33,015 bases of DNA from an uncultured Bacteroides sp. (GTDB taxonomy: Bacteria; Bacteroidota; Bacteroidia; Chitinophagales; Chitinophagaceae): assembly GCA_902168085.1 (NCBI GenBank), contig CABHOP010000090.1, forward strand, positions 1-33,015, given 5' to 3'. The stretch's first letter is position 1, and every line of letters starts with the position of its first letter. The notes under the pieces were generated by a model. The model saw only the letters and a program-made list of their open reading frames with translations. It had not been told where the DNA came from and ran no database searches. Positions 23,926 through 32,221 of the stretch are shown in pieces. A program made the position numbers and the translations under genes.

Positions 23926-24408
23926 TTAGGTAGCAGCTACATAGCCATTCCTGCGTATGCGCAGGTAGCTATATACCAGCATTAAAAGCAACAATACATC
24001 TTTGCCTTCTGTATAGTTATCATCGGTTGCTATATCATATTCAAAGCTCATGTTCGACCAGCTGAAGTCCGACTGCAGGGTGATGATGCCAAACTCTTCG
24101 CGCGTGTAAAGTGTGTATTTGGTATGCCAGAAATTGGGGCGCAGTAAGTACTGCCTGCCATCTGTCATTTCTATAATGATATTGCCTGCCCAGTTAAATT
24201 TCAATTCGGCACATACTACATCCTCACGGCTCACTTCTATTTTGTTCTGCCAAAAGTTTACAGGGTGTATTTCATAGTGCGCATCGGCTATATTGATGCT
24301 TACTTTTTTCCTGAAAAAACCATCAAAGTCCAGCCGTCCTAATACGTTTTCCTGCTCATCAAAAAGCTCAAAATACTCCATGCGTTTTCCCCTTGCTACA
24401 TATCTCAT
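23926..24408 (-). CDS. LURP-one/tubby-like fold candidate, unknown function
   Basis: A 160-residue protein (a start at 24381, MEYFELF, is also possible and would skip a basic head). Repeating antiparallel strands ('EYFELFDEQENVLGRLDFDG', 'AHYEIHPVNFWQNKIEV', 'WAGNIIIEMTDGRQYLLRP', 'NFWHTKYTLYTREEFGIITL') alternate short turns with aromatic residues in a way that recalls LURP-one/tubby-C-terminal beta-barrels, but this is a visual resemblance only. A hydrophobic helix near the end ('GKDVLLLLMLVYSYLRIR', ~136-153) could anchor it to the membrane. It diverges from the DUF5995 gene. Confidence 0.72.
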   Translation of the reverse strand: MRYVARGKRMEYFELFDEQENVLGRLDFDGFFRKKVSINIADAHYEIHPVNFWQNKIEVSREDVVCAELKFNWAGNIIIEMTDGRQYLLRPNFWHTKYTLYTREEFGIITLQSDFSWSNMSFEYDIATDDNYTEGKDVLLLLMLVYSYLRIRRNGYVAAT

Positions 24409-24424
24409 TGGTCTGTGGTTTGGC

Positions 24425-24432
24425 CAAATGTA
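24425..24432 (-). promoter_or_regulatory. -7 promoter element of the 23926-24408 gene
   Basis: TACATTTG on the minus strand is a full match to TAnnTTTG. It lies 17 bases before the 24408 start, which would give a leader of about 10 bases, or ~37 bases if 24381 is the real start. No convincing -33 TTTG is present. Confidence 0.45.
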
Positions 24433-24457
24433 TTAATTTGTATCAATAATCTACCTT

Positions 24458-25267
24458 ATGCCATCACAAACCATAGATGAAGTAATTGCCGAACTGGAAG
24501 GTATCATTCAGCAATGCATAGATACCAATAATAGGGCAGGGTATTTTGCTGCATTGTATCATCGCGTTACCTGCCGCATAAAGGATGGCATTGCGAATAA
24601 TGAGTTTGAAGATGGCACACGTATAGAGCGGCTCGATGTATTGTTTGCCAATCGCTACATAGATGCATGGAAACAATGGTGCGCGGGGCAACAGCCAACA
24701 GCATCCTGGCGCATCGCTTTTGAGGCCGCGCAAAACAAAGGCATCATAATGCAGCACCTGCTGCTGGGTATTAATGCACACATCAACCTCGATCTTGGTA
24801 TTGCGACTGCAGAAACGATGTATGGGTATCCCATTGCCGGCATTCAAAAAGACTTCAATACCATTAATGCAGTACTCGCTTCATTGATAAGCGTGGTGGA
24901 ACAGGAAATATTTAAACTGTCGCCACTGATGTTCCTGCTCGATACCGTTGGCAAAAATTTTGATGAAATGCTGGTGGAATTCAGTATCAACACAGCCCGG
25001 CAGGGTGCATGGCAGTTTGCGGTAGAATTATCGGGTAAAACAGGTGTAGATTACACCACCTGCATATCCGTGCGCGATGCAGCAATAGCCAACCTCGCCA
25101 CCAATCTTGCTACACCCAAAGGAAAGTTTTTCGCATTCATCATAAAGGTCATTGGCTGGTTTGAATGGAAACAACCGGGTAAATGTATAGAAACACTACG
25201 CTACGTAACAAAGAAAGCTGCAGAAGATATAGCGCCCGCTACAATAGCAAAAGCCGTCACATCATGA
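24458..25267 (+). CDS. DUF5995 family protein
   Basis: A 269-residue all-helical protein. The family hallmark 'MQHLLLGINAHINLDLGIAT' (residues ~104-123) with its paired histidines is clear, together with 'AGYFAALYHRVTCRIKDGI' and 'RIERLDVLFANRYIDAW' in the N-terminal half. The histidines suggest a metal-bound helical bundle, but no activity is established. The stop codon lies in the 3' arm of the terminator at 25249-25275, so the stop and terminator coincide. Confidence 0.9.
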   Translation: MPSQTIDEVIAELEGIIQQCIDTNNRAGYFAALYHRVTCRIKDGIANNEFEDGTRIERLDVLFANRYIDAWKQWCAGQQPTASWRIAFEAAQNKGIIMQHLLLGINAHINLDLGIATAETMYGYPIAGIQKDFNTINAVLASLISVVEQEIFKLSPLMFLLDTVGKNFDEMLVEFSINTARQGAWQFAVELSGKTGVDYTTCISVRDAAIANLATNLATPKGKFFAFIIKVIGWFEWKQPGKCIETLRYVTKKAAEDIAPATIAKAVTS

Positions 25268-25276
25268 CGGCTTTTT
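25249..25276 (+). terminator. Intrinsic terminator overlapping the DUF5995 stop codon
   Basis: A perfect 11-base-pair stem (25249-25259 'aaaagccgtca' with 25265-25275) and a 5-base loop, followed by Ts. The stop codon TGA is 25265-25267, inside the 3' arm, so the last codons also encode the terminator. Confidence 0.9.
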
Positions 25277-25318
25277 GTACTAAATAATAAATATATCATA
25301 AACATAACCCCAAACACA

Positions 25319-25352
25319 CCTCCTCCCCTTGGGGGAGGCCGGGAGGGGCCCC
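25319..25352. repeat. C/G-rich intergenic palindrome, likely dispersed repeat
   Basis: A strongly asymmetric C/G tract ('cctcctcccc' then 'ggggaggccgggagggg'), with a 7-base-pair dyad 25322-25328 / 25332-25338 and a second G-rich arm that can compete for the same C-run. Similar CCTCCCC/GGGGAGG blocks occur scattered between genes in many Bacteroidota genomes. It sits between the terminator of the DUF5995 gene and the stop of parE. Confidence 0.55.
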
Positions 25353-27239
25353 TTAAGCTGTCAGCTCTTCCGCCAGATCTTTTTCCACCCTCAGCCCGGC
25401 AATAATATCCTGCTGGCGTTGTGGGGTGTTCTTACCCATAAAGTATTCCAGCAGTTCTTTTATTTTCGTTTCCTGTCCCAGCAATACCGGTTCTTTGCGC
25501 ATATCGTCGCCTATAAACTGTGCAAACTCTTCCGGGCTTATCTCGCCCAATCCTTTAAAGCGTGTTATCTCCGGTTTGCTGCCCAGTTCGGCTATGGCGT
25601 TCCTGCGTTCTTCATCCGTATAGCAGTATATGGTCTTCTGCTTATTCCGCACACGGAATAGTGGTGTTTCCAGTATATACACATGCCCGTTCTTCACCAG
25701 GTCGGGGAAGAATTGCAGGAAGAAGGTCATGATAAGCAAGCGGATGTGCATACCATCCACATCGGCATCGGTGGCAATTACTATGTTATTGTAGCGTAGG
25801 CCATCCAAGCCTTCTTCTATATTCAGCGCATGTTGCAGCAGGTTGAACTCTTCATTCTCGTACACTATTTTCTTTGTCAGCCCGTAGCAGTTCAGCGGCT
25901 TACCCCGCAGGCTGAATACTGCTTGTAGTTCCACATTACGGCTCTTGGTAATGCTACCACTCGCACTATCACCCTCGGTTATGAAGATGGTACTTTCCAG
26001 TTGCTTCTGCTGAAATTCTTCTTTGCCTTTGTTGGGTGGTTCTGCATTCAGGTGTATGCGGCAGTCGCGCAGTTTCTTATTGTGCAGGTTGGCTTTCTTC
26101 GCGCGTTCATTGGCCAGCTTGCGTATGCCCGATAGTTCTTTGCGCTCACGCTCACTTTGTTCTATACGTTTCTTCAGCGCATCTGCCACGCTGCTGTTTT
26201 TGTGCAGGTAGTTATCCAGCTCTTTGGCCAGGAAGTCCAGCACAAAAGACTTCATGCTCGGCCCGCCTTCCGATACATATTGCGAACCCAGCTTGGTTTT
26301 CGTTTGCGATTCAAACACCGGTTCTTGTACCCGTACAGATATCGCCGCGCAGATGCTCTGGCGGATGTCTGTAGCATCATAGTCTTTCTTGTAGAAATCA
26401 CGTACTACTTTCACAAAGGCCTCTCGAAATGCTGCCTGGTGGGTACCACCTTGCGTGGTATGCTGGCCATTCACAAATGAGTACAGGTCTTCGCCATAGT
26501 CGCCCGTGTGGGTGATGGCTACTTCTATATCATTCCCTTTCAGGTGGATGATAGGGTAGCGGCATGTTTCGAGATTGGTTTTGCGTTGCAGCAGGTCCAG
26601 CAGCCCGTTTTTCGATACATAGTTCCGGCCGTTCAGGTTTATCTGTAGTCCTGCATTCAGAAAACAGTAGTTCCATACCTGGTTTTCTATGTAGTCATTT
26701 ATAAAATGATAATGCTTGAAGACGCTGTCATCGGGCGTAAAGGTCACCAGCGTACCGTTGTTTTCGGTAGTGGTGGTTTCTTTATGCTCTTTTATCAGTA
26801 CACCTTTTTCAAACTCCGCTTCTTTCATCTTGCCATCCCTGAAGGCCGCCACTTTAAAATAGCTGCTCAGCGCATTCACCGCCTTCGTACCCACACCGTT
26901 CAAGCCTACCGATTTCTGGAAGGCTTTACTGTCATACTTCGCACCGGTGTTTATCTTGCTCACCACGTCCACCACTTTACCCAGCGGTATGCCGCGTCCA
27001 TAGTCGCGTATGGTAACACTGCCTTTGTCTATTTTTACCTCTACACGTTTGCCATAGCCCATCGTGTATTCATCAATACAGTTGTCTATCACCTCCTTTA
27101 TCAGTATGTAGATGCCATCATCCATACTGCTGCCATCCCCCAGCTTGCCTATATACATACCGGGGCGCAGCCTGATGTGCTCACGCCAGTCCAGCGACCG
27201 TATACTATCTTCCGTGTATTGATTCAATTGTTCTGCCAT
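25353..27239 (-). CDS. parE: DNA topoisomerase IV subunit B
   Basis: A 628-residue type IIA topoisomerase ATPase subunit, start at 27239 ([20 protein letters not shown]). The GHKL ATPase domain has Glu49 and Asn53 in '[10 protein letters not shown]', then 'DYGRGIP' (79-85) and '[14 protein letters not shown]' (112-125). The transducer contains '[15 protein letters not shown]' (253-267). The TOPRIM domain holds 'EGDSASG' (422-428) and 'DADVDG' (491-496). Length and 'LRGKPLN' suggest ParE-type, not the longer gyrase B. With ParC it decatenates replicated chromosomes. parC, often adjacent in this phylum, is not found here. A -7 element lies just upstream. Confidence 0.93.
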   Translation of the reverse strand: MAEQLNQYTEDSIRSLDWREHIRLRPGMYIGKLGDGSSMDDGIYILIKEVIDNCIDEYTMGYGKRVEVKIDKGSVTIRDYGRGIPLGKVVDVVSKINTGAKYDSKAFQKSVGLNGVGTKAVNALSSYFKVAAFRDGKMKEAEFEKGVLIKEHKETTTTENNGTLVTFTPDDSVFKHYHFINDYIENQVWNYCFLNAGLQINLNGRNYVSKNGLLDLLQRKTNLETCRYPIIHLKGNDIEVAITHTGDYGEDLYSFVNGQHTTQGGTHQAAFREAFVKVVRDFYKKDYDATDIRQSICAAISVRVQEPVFESQTKTKLGSQYVSEGGPSMKSFVLDFLAKELDNYLHKNSSVADALKKRIEQSERERKELSGIRKLANERAKKANLHNKKLRDCRIHLNAEPPNKGKEEFQQKQLESTIFITEGDSASGSITKSRNVELQAVFSLRGKPLNCYGLTKKIVYENEEFNLLQHALNIEEGLDGLRYNNIVIATDADVDGMHIRLLIMTFFLQFFPDLVKNGHVYILETPLFRVRNKQKTIYCYTDEERRNAIAELGSKPEITRFKGLGEISPEEFAQFIGDDMRKEPVLLGQETKIKELLEYFMGKNTPQRQQDIIAGLRVEKDLAEELTA

Positions 27240-27259
27240 CTCTGTTCCTGCTTTGGCTG

Positions 27260-27267
27260 CAAAGATA
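27260..27267 (-). promoter_or_regulatory. -7 promoter element of parE
   Basis: TATCTTTG on the minus strand matches TAnnTTTG and lies 20 bases before the parE start, implying a leader of about 14 bases. A clear -33 TTTG at the normal distance is missing. Confidence 0.45.
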
Positions 27268-27347
27268 GCCGCTGCAATCAAAATCAGGTACTTAACTTCT
27301 CTAAACCCAATCGGGAATGTGGATATGTAGAAAAAATAGAATGGGTA

Positions 27348-27905
27348 TTACCCGCAGGAAACCCGCTCAAATAACTGGTTATAATATGTGACGGTCATAT
27401 CACTATCCACCGTTATGTCTGCCATAAAGCTGCCATCTTCGGTGCTAAAGCGGTAGGTGTCTTCCGTCAGCCGGGTGTAATGCTGGCGGGTAGCATATAG
27501 CTTATATGCCTGTATATCTGCATATAATACTTTTATTTCACCTGTTTCTCCCGGTTGTAAGGCTAGTTTGCGGATGGCCAGCGTATTGGTAAAAGGCGTC
27601 AGCGATATATCTATAGCTTCGCAGCCTTCTGCTACCATGGTGTTATCGGCACTATTATACCAGTTACCGTTATCATCGGTTACAAATGTTTGCAGGTCCA
27701 GCTGCGGCGAAAGGTTGTTTTGAATACTGAAGGAACCTATCTGCCAGCTGGCTTGCAGGTCTATGGCATAATCTATGTTAAAGGGCCGTCCTTCATCGCA
27801 ACCCACAATGGTGCCCCGCACTGTAATGCCACTTTCGCCATAGGCAATACAGCAACACTCCATTGATGGATATATCAATCCCTTCCAGACGATTGTTTGT
27901 GTCAT
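27348..27905 (-). CDS. Putative glycolipid-binding domain protein
   Basis: A 185-residue, strand-rich cytosolic protein with the PF06475-type pattern: 'TIVWKGLIYPSMECCCIAYGE' at the start, 'DYAIDLQASWQIGSF', 'NWYNSADNTMVAEGCEAIDISLTPFTNTLAIRKLAL', 'QHYTRLTEDTYRF', ending 'VTYYNQLFERV'. The 'GCxxIDIsxTPFTNTLxIR' segment is the hallmark. Ligand binding is known only from the fold and comparison with mycobacterial relatives. It begins directly after the stop of the 71-residue membrane-protein gene (TAAATG), so the two are co-translated. Confidence 0.83.
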   Translation of the reverse strand: MTQTIVWKGLIYPSMECCCIAYGESGITVRGTIVGCDEGRPFNIDYAIDLQASWQIGSFSIQNNLSPQLDLQTFVTDDNGNWYNSADNTMVAEGCEAIDISLTPFTNTLAIRKLALQPGETGEIKVLYADIQAYKLYATRQHYTRLTEDTYRFSTEDGSFMADITVDSDMTVTYYNQLFERVSCG

Positions 27906-28121
27906 TTATGATTTGTTTCTCGCCCCGAGTATCAGCAGGCCCACACCTGCTACGGCCACTACACCACCTATATACATAGGCCAGTTTACGCTGTGCTCTT
28001 TTTCTTTGTTTATTTCTATGGGGCCAAGCTGGGCCACTTCTTCTTTCGTCGTGAAGTTGAATCCATTAATTATCAGCATCAAAATGCCTATTGCCAATAG
28101 TATACCGCCTAAAATTTTCAT
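27906..28121 (-). CDS. Small two-helix membrane protein (DUF3185-like)
   Basis: A 71-residue protein with two hydrophobic segments ('ILGGILLAIGILMLIINGFNF' near 3-23 and 'WPMYIGGVVAVAGVGLLILGA' near 47-67) joined by a polar loop 'TTKEEVAQLGPIEINKEKEH'. The pattern resembles DUF3185, a small inner-membrane family of unknown role. The TAA stop runs straight into the ATG of the next gene, marking a two-gene operon. Confidence 0.83.
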   Translation of the reverse strand: MKILGGILLAIGILMLIINGFNFTTKEEVAQLGPIEINKEKEHSVNWPMYIGGVVAVAGVGLLILGARNKS

Positions 28122-28210
28122 TATAACTTCTTTTTATAATGCCTCAATAAAATAGTGCCATGATGCTGCGCACCTGTTTGGCATCAAGTTTTTAACGAAC
28201 TTTAAGTATT

Positions 28211-28867
28211 ATGAAGTTGATAGTAACAGGAGCTACGGGAACTGCGGGTTCAGAGGTGATAAGGCAGGCGTTGAAGGATGATACGGTCACGGCCGTTACT
28301 GCTATCTGCCGGCGACAGTCCGATGTGGCACACCCCAAGCTCACTACGGTCATTCATAAAGACTTTCTCGATTATACAGGGCTCGATAGTATTTTCAAAT
28401 CGCACGATGCCTGCATCTGGTGCCTGGGTGTTTCTTCACAGCAGGTAAATGAAGAACAGTATGAGGTAATTACACACATGTACACAGTAAAGGCAGCACA
28501 GGCTATGTTGCATGCCAACCCCGGTATCGACTTTATATTCCTTAGCGGCGAGGGTGCCGATGTATTAGAGAAAAGCCGGCAAATATTTGCCCGTATAAAA
28601 GGTAAAACCGAGAACGACCTGTCTAAACTATCATTTGGCAGCCTGCATATGGCAAGACCGGGCGCCATATGGCCCGTACACGATAATCCCGGCCAGCATT
28701 TTCTCTACAAATTATTTCGTCCGTTATTACCTATTATTGGCTTCCTTTCCCCATCCGGTGTCATCCGGGCCGATGTATTGGCACGGGCCATGATACACCT
28801 GGCAAAGAATGGCCACACGCAAAGGGTACTCGACAATGAAGATTTAAAAAAGCTGGGTGCGGAATAG
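28211..28867 (+). CDS. Atypical NAD(P)-binding SDR-like protein
   Basis: A 218-residue Rossmann-fold protein with the nucleotide motif 'TGATGTAGSEV' (6-16; GxxGxxG), followed by 'VTAICRR' where the Arg favours NADP(H). 'DACIWCLGVSS' and 'DFIFLSGEGAD' correspond to the atypical SDR (NmrA/YbjT-like) core; 'MARPGAIWPV' is the usual later motif. No YxxxK catalytic pair is obvious, so it may be a redox sensor or epimerase-like enzyme with unknown substrate. It converges with the SemiSWEET gene with a 4-base gap. Confidence 0.88.
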   Translation: MKLIVTGATGTAGSEVIRQALKDDTVTAVTAICRRQSDVAHPKLTTVIHKDFLDYTGLDSIFKSHDACIWCLGVSSQQVNEEQYEVITHMYTVKAAQAMLHANPGIDFIFLSGEGADVLEKSRQIFARIKGKTENDLSKLSFGSLHMARPGAIWPVHDNPGQHFLYKLFRPLLPIIGFLSPSGVIRADVLARAMIHLAKNGHTQRVLDNEDLKKLGAE

Positions 28868-28871
28868 CTGT

Positions 28872-29141
28872 TTATTTCTGTTTATAGTAGATGGTCATTA
28901 CAATAATGGCACTATTCGTAACCAGTGAAAAAGCATTTGTGATGATGATAGGCCAGTCTTCCTGCAATATGCCATACCATACCCAGCAGGCCAGCCCGCA
29001 GAGCAGGCATAACAGCATCACGATGGAAATATCGCCGCCTTTCTTCTCTTTCAATATTTTAACGAGTTGTGGCAGCAACGATGACCCGGTAAGTACCCCG
29101 GCAATTATACCTATCAGTTTTGCAAATACAATCAGCAACAT
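28872..29141 (-). CDS. SemiSWEET-type sugar transporter
   Basis: An 89-residue inner-membrane protein, start at 29141 (MLLIVFAKLIGIIAGVLTG). A longer reading from 29201 adds a polar head not seen in the family. Three hydrophobic helices form one triple-helix bundle; the PQ motif is in helix 1 ('LTGSSLLPQLVKILKEKKGG'), followed by 'ISIVMLLCLLCGLACWVWYG' and 'DWPIIITNAFSLVTNSAIIVMT'. SemiSWEETs dimerise and move sugars such as sucrose or glucose down their gradients. The length (~85-95) is typical. It diverges from the receiver-PAS gene at 29276. Confidence 0.92.
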   Translation of the reverse strand: MLLIVFAKLIGIIAGVLTGSSLLPQLVKILKEKKGGDISIVMLLCLLCGLACWVWYGILQEDWPIIITNAFSLVTNSAIIVMTIYYKQK

Positions 29142-29195
29142 AATAGCTAAGTACTTAAAACTTAAGCCAAGCGCAGTATTATGTGTTTTTTGGTA

Positions 29196-29225
29196 TTGCA
29201 CGTGTTATTTATTCTTGTTATTTTG
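29196..29225 (+). promoter_or_regulatory. Candidate promoter of the receiver-PAS gene
   Basis: TTG (29196-29198) and TTATTTTG (29218-29225, one base from the -7 consensus) are 19 bases apart. The start codon is 50 bases further. It is supported only by pattern. Confidence 0.45.
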
Positions 29226-29275
29226 TTCAGGAAGATCAACACTTAATGCAAAGTAAAAGACCGCGTAGATAAGAG

Positions 29276-30958
29276 ATGAATACAAAGATCCTTTTACTTG
29301 AAAACGACGAAGATGCATTCGCGCGTTTAGCGAACTATTTGGAAACGGCCGGGTATCCGCCGGATAATATCATCCGTGTTACGAACGTTACGGATATACA
29401 CCGTTATGGGCGGGAGCCATTGTATCTCATACTTGCCGATATTAATAATTGCCCGGTTTCTAAAGAAGAATGCCTTAAAACCATACAGGACGTTTTTCCA
29501 TATACACCCATTATTGTGCTTACGGCATACGATGATGGGGCTACGGCTACCTACGCTATAAAACAAGGTGCGCAAGATTGCCTGGTAAAAGAAGAGATAG
29601 ATGCGCGCAGCCTGCGCAAGGCAATCACATTTGCTGTCGAAAGGCAACGCGTGGCCGCAAACTACTCGCGTTTGTTCAGTGAAAACCCCGTGCCGATATA
29701 CATATATGAAACCGAAACTTTCCGTTTCCTGGCTGTGAACAATGCAGCCCTGAGTCAATACATGTACACCCGCGATGAAATGCTGTCAAAGACTGCGCTG
29801 GATATACGCCCTGAAGAAGATTGGGAAAGATTCAAATTCCTGTCCGGCAGCCTGCCCGATTCTTATTTCGATGCCGGCACCTGGCGACACATCCGTAAGA
29901 ATGGGGAGATATTCCATGTGCATATCTACGCCCATTCCACTACGTTTGAAGGAAAGAATGCAAGCATGGTAATGGCCATAGATGTAGAGAATAAAGTAAG
30001 GGCAGAAGCGGAGGCAAGTCGTAAAGCCAGGCAGATGCAGAAAGTTTGGGAAAGCATTACCGATGGCTTGTATGTATTGAATAGTAATTGGGAATTTACT
30101 TTTGTAAATAAAGAATCGGAACGCATATTAAGGCATCCCAAAGAAGAGCTGCTGGGGAAAAAAGCCTGGGACTTATTCCCCAATGCGAAAAGCCTGAAAT
30201 TATATCATGAGTATCATCGTGCGGTTGCCGAAAAAGTAAGTGTGCATTTTGAAGAATACGTCCCTACTTATGATCTTTGGGCTTCTATCAATGCCTATCC
30301 CACCAGCGAAGGTTTAGTCGTTTATTTACTGGATATTACAGCACAGAAAATAGCAAGTGAAAAACTTCAGAACGAGCAGGAAAAGCTGCGTGCTATCATT
30401 AACAATACACAAGATATCATATGGTCGATAGATAAAAACATGCAGATCATTGATGCTAATAAGCCCTTTTGGGATTACATATATGCCATGACAGGCAAAA
30501 CACAGCAGGAAGTGACGGAAAGCGATTTTAGTAAAGACCTGATGAAATCGTGGGAAAGCTATCTCCAACCTGCATTTGAAGGAAAGGCATACCGTAGCAC
30601 TATCAAAAATGAAACGCACGGCCATATCACGTATTCTGAGATCAATTTCAGCCCTATATACGATAAGGATAAAAATATAGTGGGTGTCAGTTGCTTCTCT
30701 CGCGATATTACAGAGGAACGGCAGCACCAGGAAATGGTAGAACATCAGAACAGGCAGCTAAAAGAAATAGCCTGGCTGCAATCGCACAAGGTGCGCAATC
30801 ACGTCACAACCATACAGGGGCTGGCACAGTTGTTCAATCATAATGACCCTAACGACCCTACCAACAAGCAAATACTGGACGGCATACAAGCCACCACTGC
30901 CGAGCTGGACCATGTGATAAAAGAAATAAACAGTAAAGCACAAAAGCTGGGCGAATAA
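29276..30958 (+). CDS. Receiver-PAS-PAS-PAS-DHp signalling protein without ATPase domain
   Basis: A 560-residue hybrid. Residues 4-122 form a receiver domain with acidic pocket 'LLLENDED', phosphoacceptor Asp55 ('LILADINN'), Thr83 ('VLTAYDD') and Lys105 ('CLVKEE'). Three PAS domains follow at ~130-245 ('FSENPVPIYIYETETFRFLAVNNAALSQY'), ~252-355 ('SITDGLYVLNSNWEFTFVN') and ~370-485 ('IINNTQDIIWSIDKNMQIIDANK'). The final ~75 residues are DHp-like with 'LQSHKVRNHVTTIQGLAQL' (His504), where the normally conserved Pro after H-x-x-R is His. The chain ends ~56 residues later with no HATPase_c domain. It could be phosphorylated at Asp55 by a separate kinase, or relay through His504. Confidence 0.9.
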   Translation: MNTKILLLENDEDAFARLANYLETAGYPPDNIIRVTNVTDIHRYGREPLYLILADINNCPVSKEECLKTIQDVFPYTPIIVLTAYDDGATATYAIKQGAQDCLVKEEIDARSLRKAITFAVERQRVAANYSRLFSENPVPIYIYETETFRFLAVNNAALSQYMYTRDEMLSKTALDIRPEEDWERFKFLSGSLPDSYFDAGTWRHIRKNGEIFHVHIYAHSTTFEGKNASMVMAIDVENKVRAEAEASRKARQMQKVWESITDGLYVLNSNWEFTFVNKESERILRHPKEELLGKKAWDLFPNAKSLKLYHEYHRAVAEKVSVHFEEYVPTYDLWASINAYPTSEGLVVYLLDITAQKIASEKLQNEQEKLRAIINNTQDIIWSIDKNMQIIDANKPFWDYIYAMTGKTQQEVTESDFSKDLMKSWESYLQPAFEGKAYRSTIKNETHGHITYSEINFSPIYDKDKNIVGVSCFSRDITEERQHQEMVEHQNRQLKEIAWLQSHKVRNHVTTIQGLAQLFNHNDPNDPTNKQILDGIQATTAELDHVIKEINSKAQKLGE

Positions 30959-30963
30959 AAGAA

Positions 30964-30983
30964 CGTCCCTAAATATAGGGGCG
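30964..30983 (-). terminator. Possible terminator after the ABC permease gene
   Basis: A 7-pair hairpin (30964-30970 'cgtccct' with 30977-30983, one G-T pair). On the minus strand it is followed by TTCTTTTATT. It lies ~40 bases downstream of the permease stop and also just after the plus-strand gene ending at 30958. Confidence 0.45.
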
Positions 30984-31024
30984 GGCAAGTGCACGCTACT
31001 GCCTCAAAGACGGATGCAGTGTAA

Positions 31025-32221
31025 TCACTTAATGGCACGCGTAATAGCCCTGCTTACGAAGGCTATCAAAACAAGTGCACTCACACCCAGTGCTGCCCAC
31101 ACCTGCCATCCGGGCACATGCGGCAACGTTAAATTCATCTTCTTTAGCTTATCGGCAGCCATATACTGCGCTATCATCACCAGCCACATAGCCAGTGCCA
31201 GTGCAGCCAGCATCAGTGGCAGAAAACGGCGCAGCATAAAGCGCCCCAGGTAGCGCGGGCTATAGCCCAGTTGCATCAGCAGTGCCATCGATTCCTGCGC
31301 GCGGGCAATGGTTAATTCTATGAATAGGATGAATACCAGCGTGCCAATACCCATTAGCAATATAGCCAGCAATCCCGTTGCCGATGCTACGGCATCCACC
31401 ACGGTGCGCAGCTTGTTCCAGCGCAGTTGCTCGGCATTAGTGGTATAGTCGCGCGTTTCTAAATAGTTGATGAATAATTTATCCGACGGATCTTTTACTT
31501 TCAGTATCAGCCTCGATGGCGGAAAGCTTTCGCGGCCTGTAAACAGTTTATTGCCATAGTCTACAAATGCTTGCGGCACCAGTACCGATGTGATGCGGTC
31601 TGAAAAACCTACTACACGCGCGCTATAGGTTTCCTCCAATTGGCCGCGGCCTATCTTCAAATCAAATGCCAGCGATTGTATGGATGCCTGCGATAGTTGC
31701 GGCAATCCCTGGCTCAGGGCAAAACCATAGTTATACAGGTTCAGAAATTCAGATGATACAATGATAGGTACCGTCCGGTTCCCCGGTGTCCATATCCAAT
31801 CTACAGGTCGGTTGTCGATAAACCTGTCGGGCACTGCTTCCAGGAACATTTCGGTTGAAAATGCCACGGTCGTATTCAGTGTAGCCCATACGGGAAAACG
31901 GTTCGATGTCAGCACACCCACATCTTGCACCTGTGGTGCGCCTTGCATGGCATCTATTTCCTGTGGACTGAACAAGGTCATTTCCGGCCGCCCCATCTTT
32001 TCATTGGTTACTTTCTTACCCACTGTAAGAAAAGTGCTGCCAAGGCTATCGTTACTGCCACGTCCGCTTAATATCTCTCTGAAGTTCCACCAAATCAGTA
32101 CAGATAACAATAGCAGGGTAGTGCCTATGCATAGCGCTATCAGTGCCGCCCACAGCCGGTTGTTGCTGCGGTGGCGTAATAATAGCTTTCGTAATAATGT
32201 CTTTTGTTGTAATGATTTCAC
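31025..32221 (-). CDS. ABC transporter permease (FtsX/MacB-like)
   Basis: A 398-residue inner-membrane permease. One hydrophobic helix follows a basic start (residues ~25-45, 'LWAALIALCIGTTLLLLSVLIWW'). A ~230-residue extracytoplasmic domain follows, and three more helices lie at ~288-310 ('GLLAILLMGIGTLVFILFIEL'), ~332-352 and ~370-392. This is the 1+3 helix topology of the FtsX/MacB/LolC class, which uses ATP energy for mechanical work in the periplasm and often moves lipoproteins, peptides or other substrates rather than importing. Its ATG overlaps the ATP-binding-subunit stop by 4 bases. No accessory membrane-fusion protein is nearby. Confidence 0.9.
   Translation of the reverse strand: MKSLQQKTLLRKLLLRHRSNNRLWAALIALCIGTTLLLLSVLIWWNFREILSGRGSNDSLGSTFLTVGKKVTNEKMGRPEMTLFSPQEIDAMQGAPQVQDVGVLTSNRFPVWATLNTTVAFSTEMFLEAVPDRFIDNRPVDWIWTPGNRTVPIIVSSEFLNLYNYGFALSQGLPQLSQASIQSLAFDLKIGRGQLEETYSARVVGFSDRITSVLVPQAFVDYGNKLFTGRESFPPSRLILKVKDPSDKLFINYLETRDYTTNAEQLRWNKLRTVVDAVASATGLLAILLMGIGTLVFILFIELTIARAQESMALLMQLGYSPRYLGRFMLRRFLPLMLAALALAMWLVMIAQYMAADKLKKMNLTLPHVPGWQVWAALGVSALVLIAFVSRAITRAIK

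Noticed and set aside
26706-27374. A 222-codon plus-strand frame opposite parE
   Set aside because: It lies antisense to the well-matched parE sequence and has no family features; the translated protein looks like reverse-strand shadow composition.
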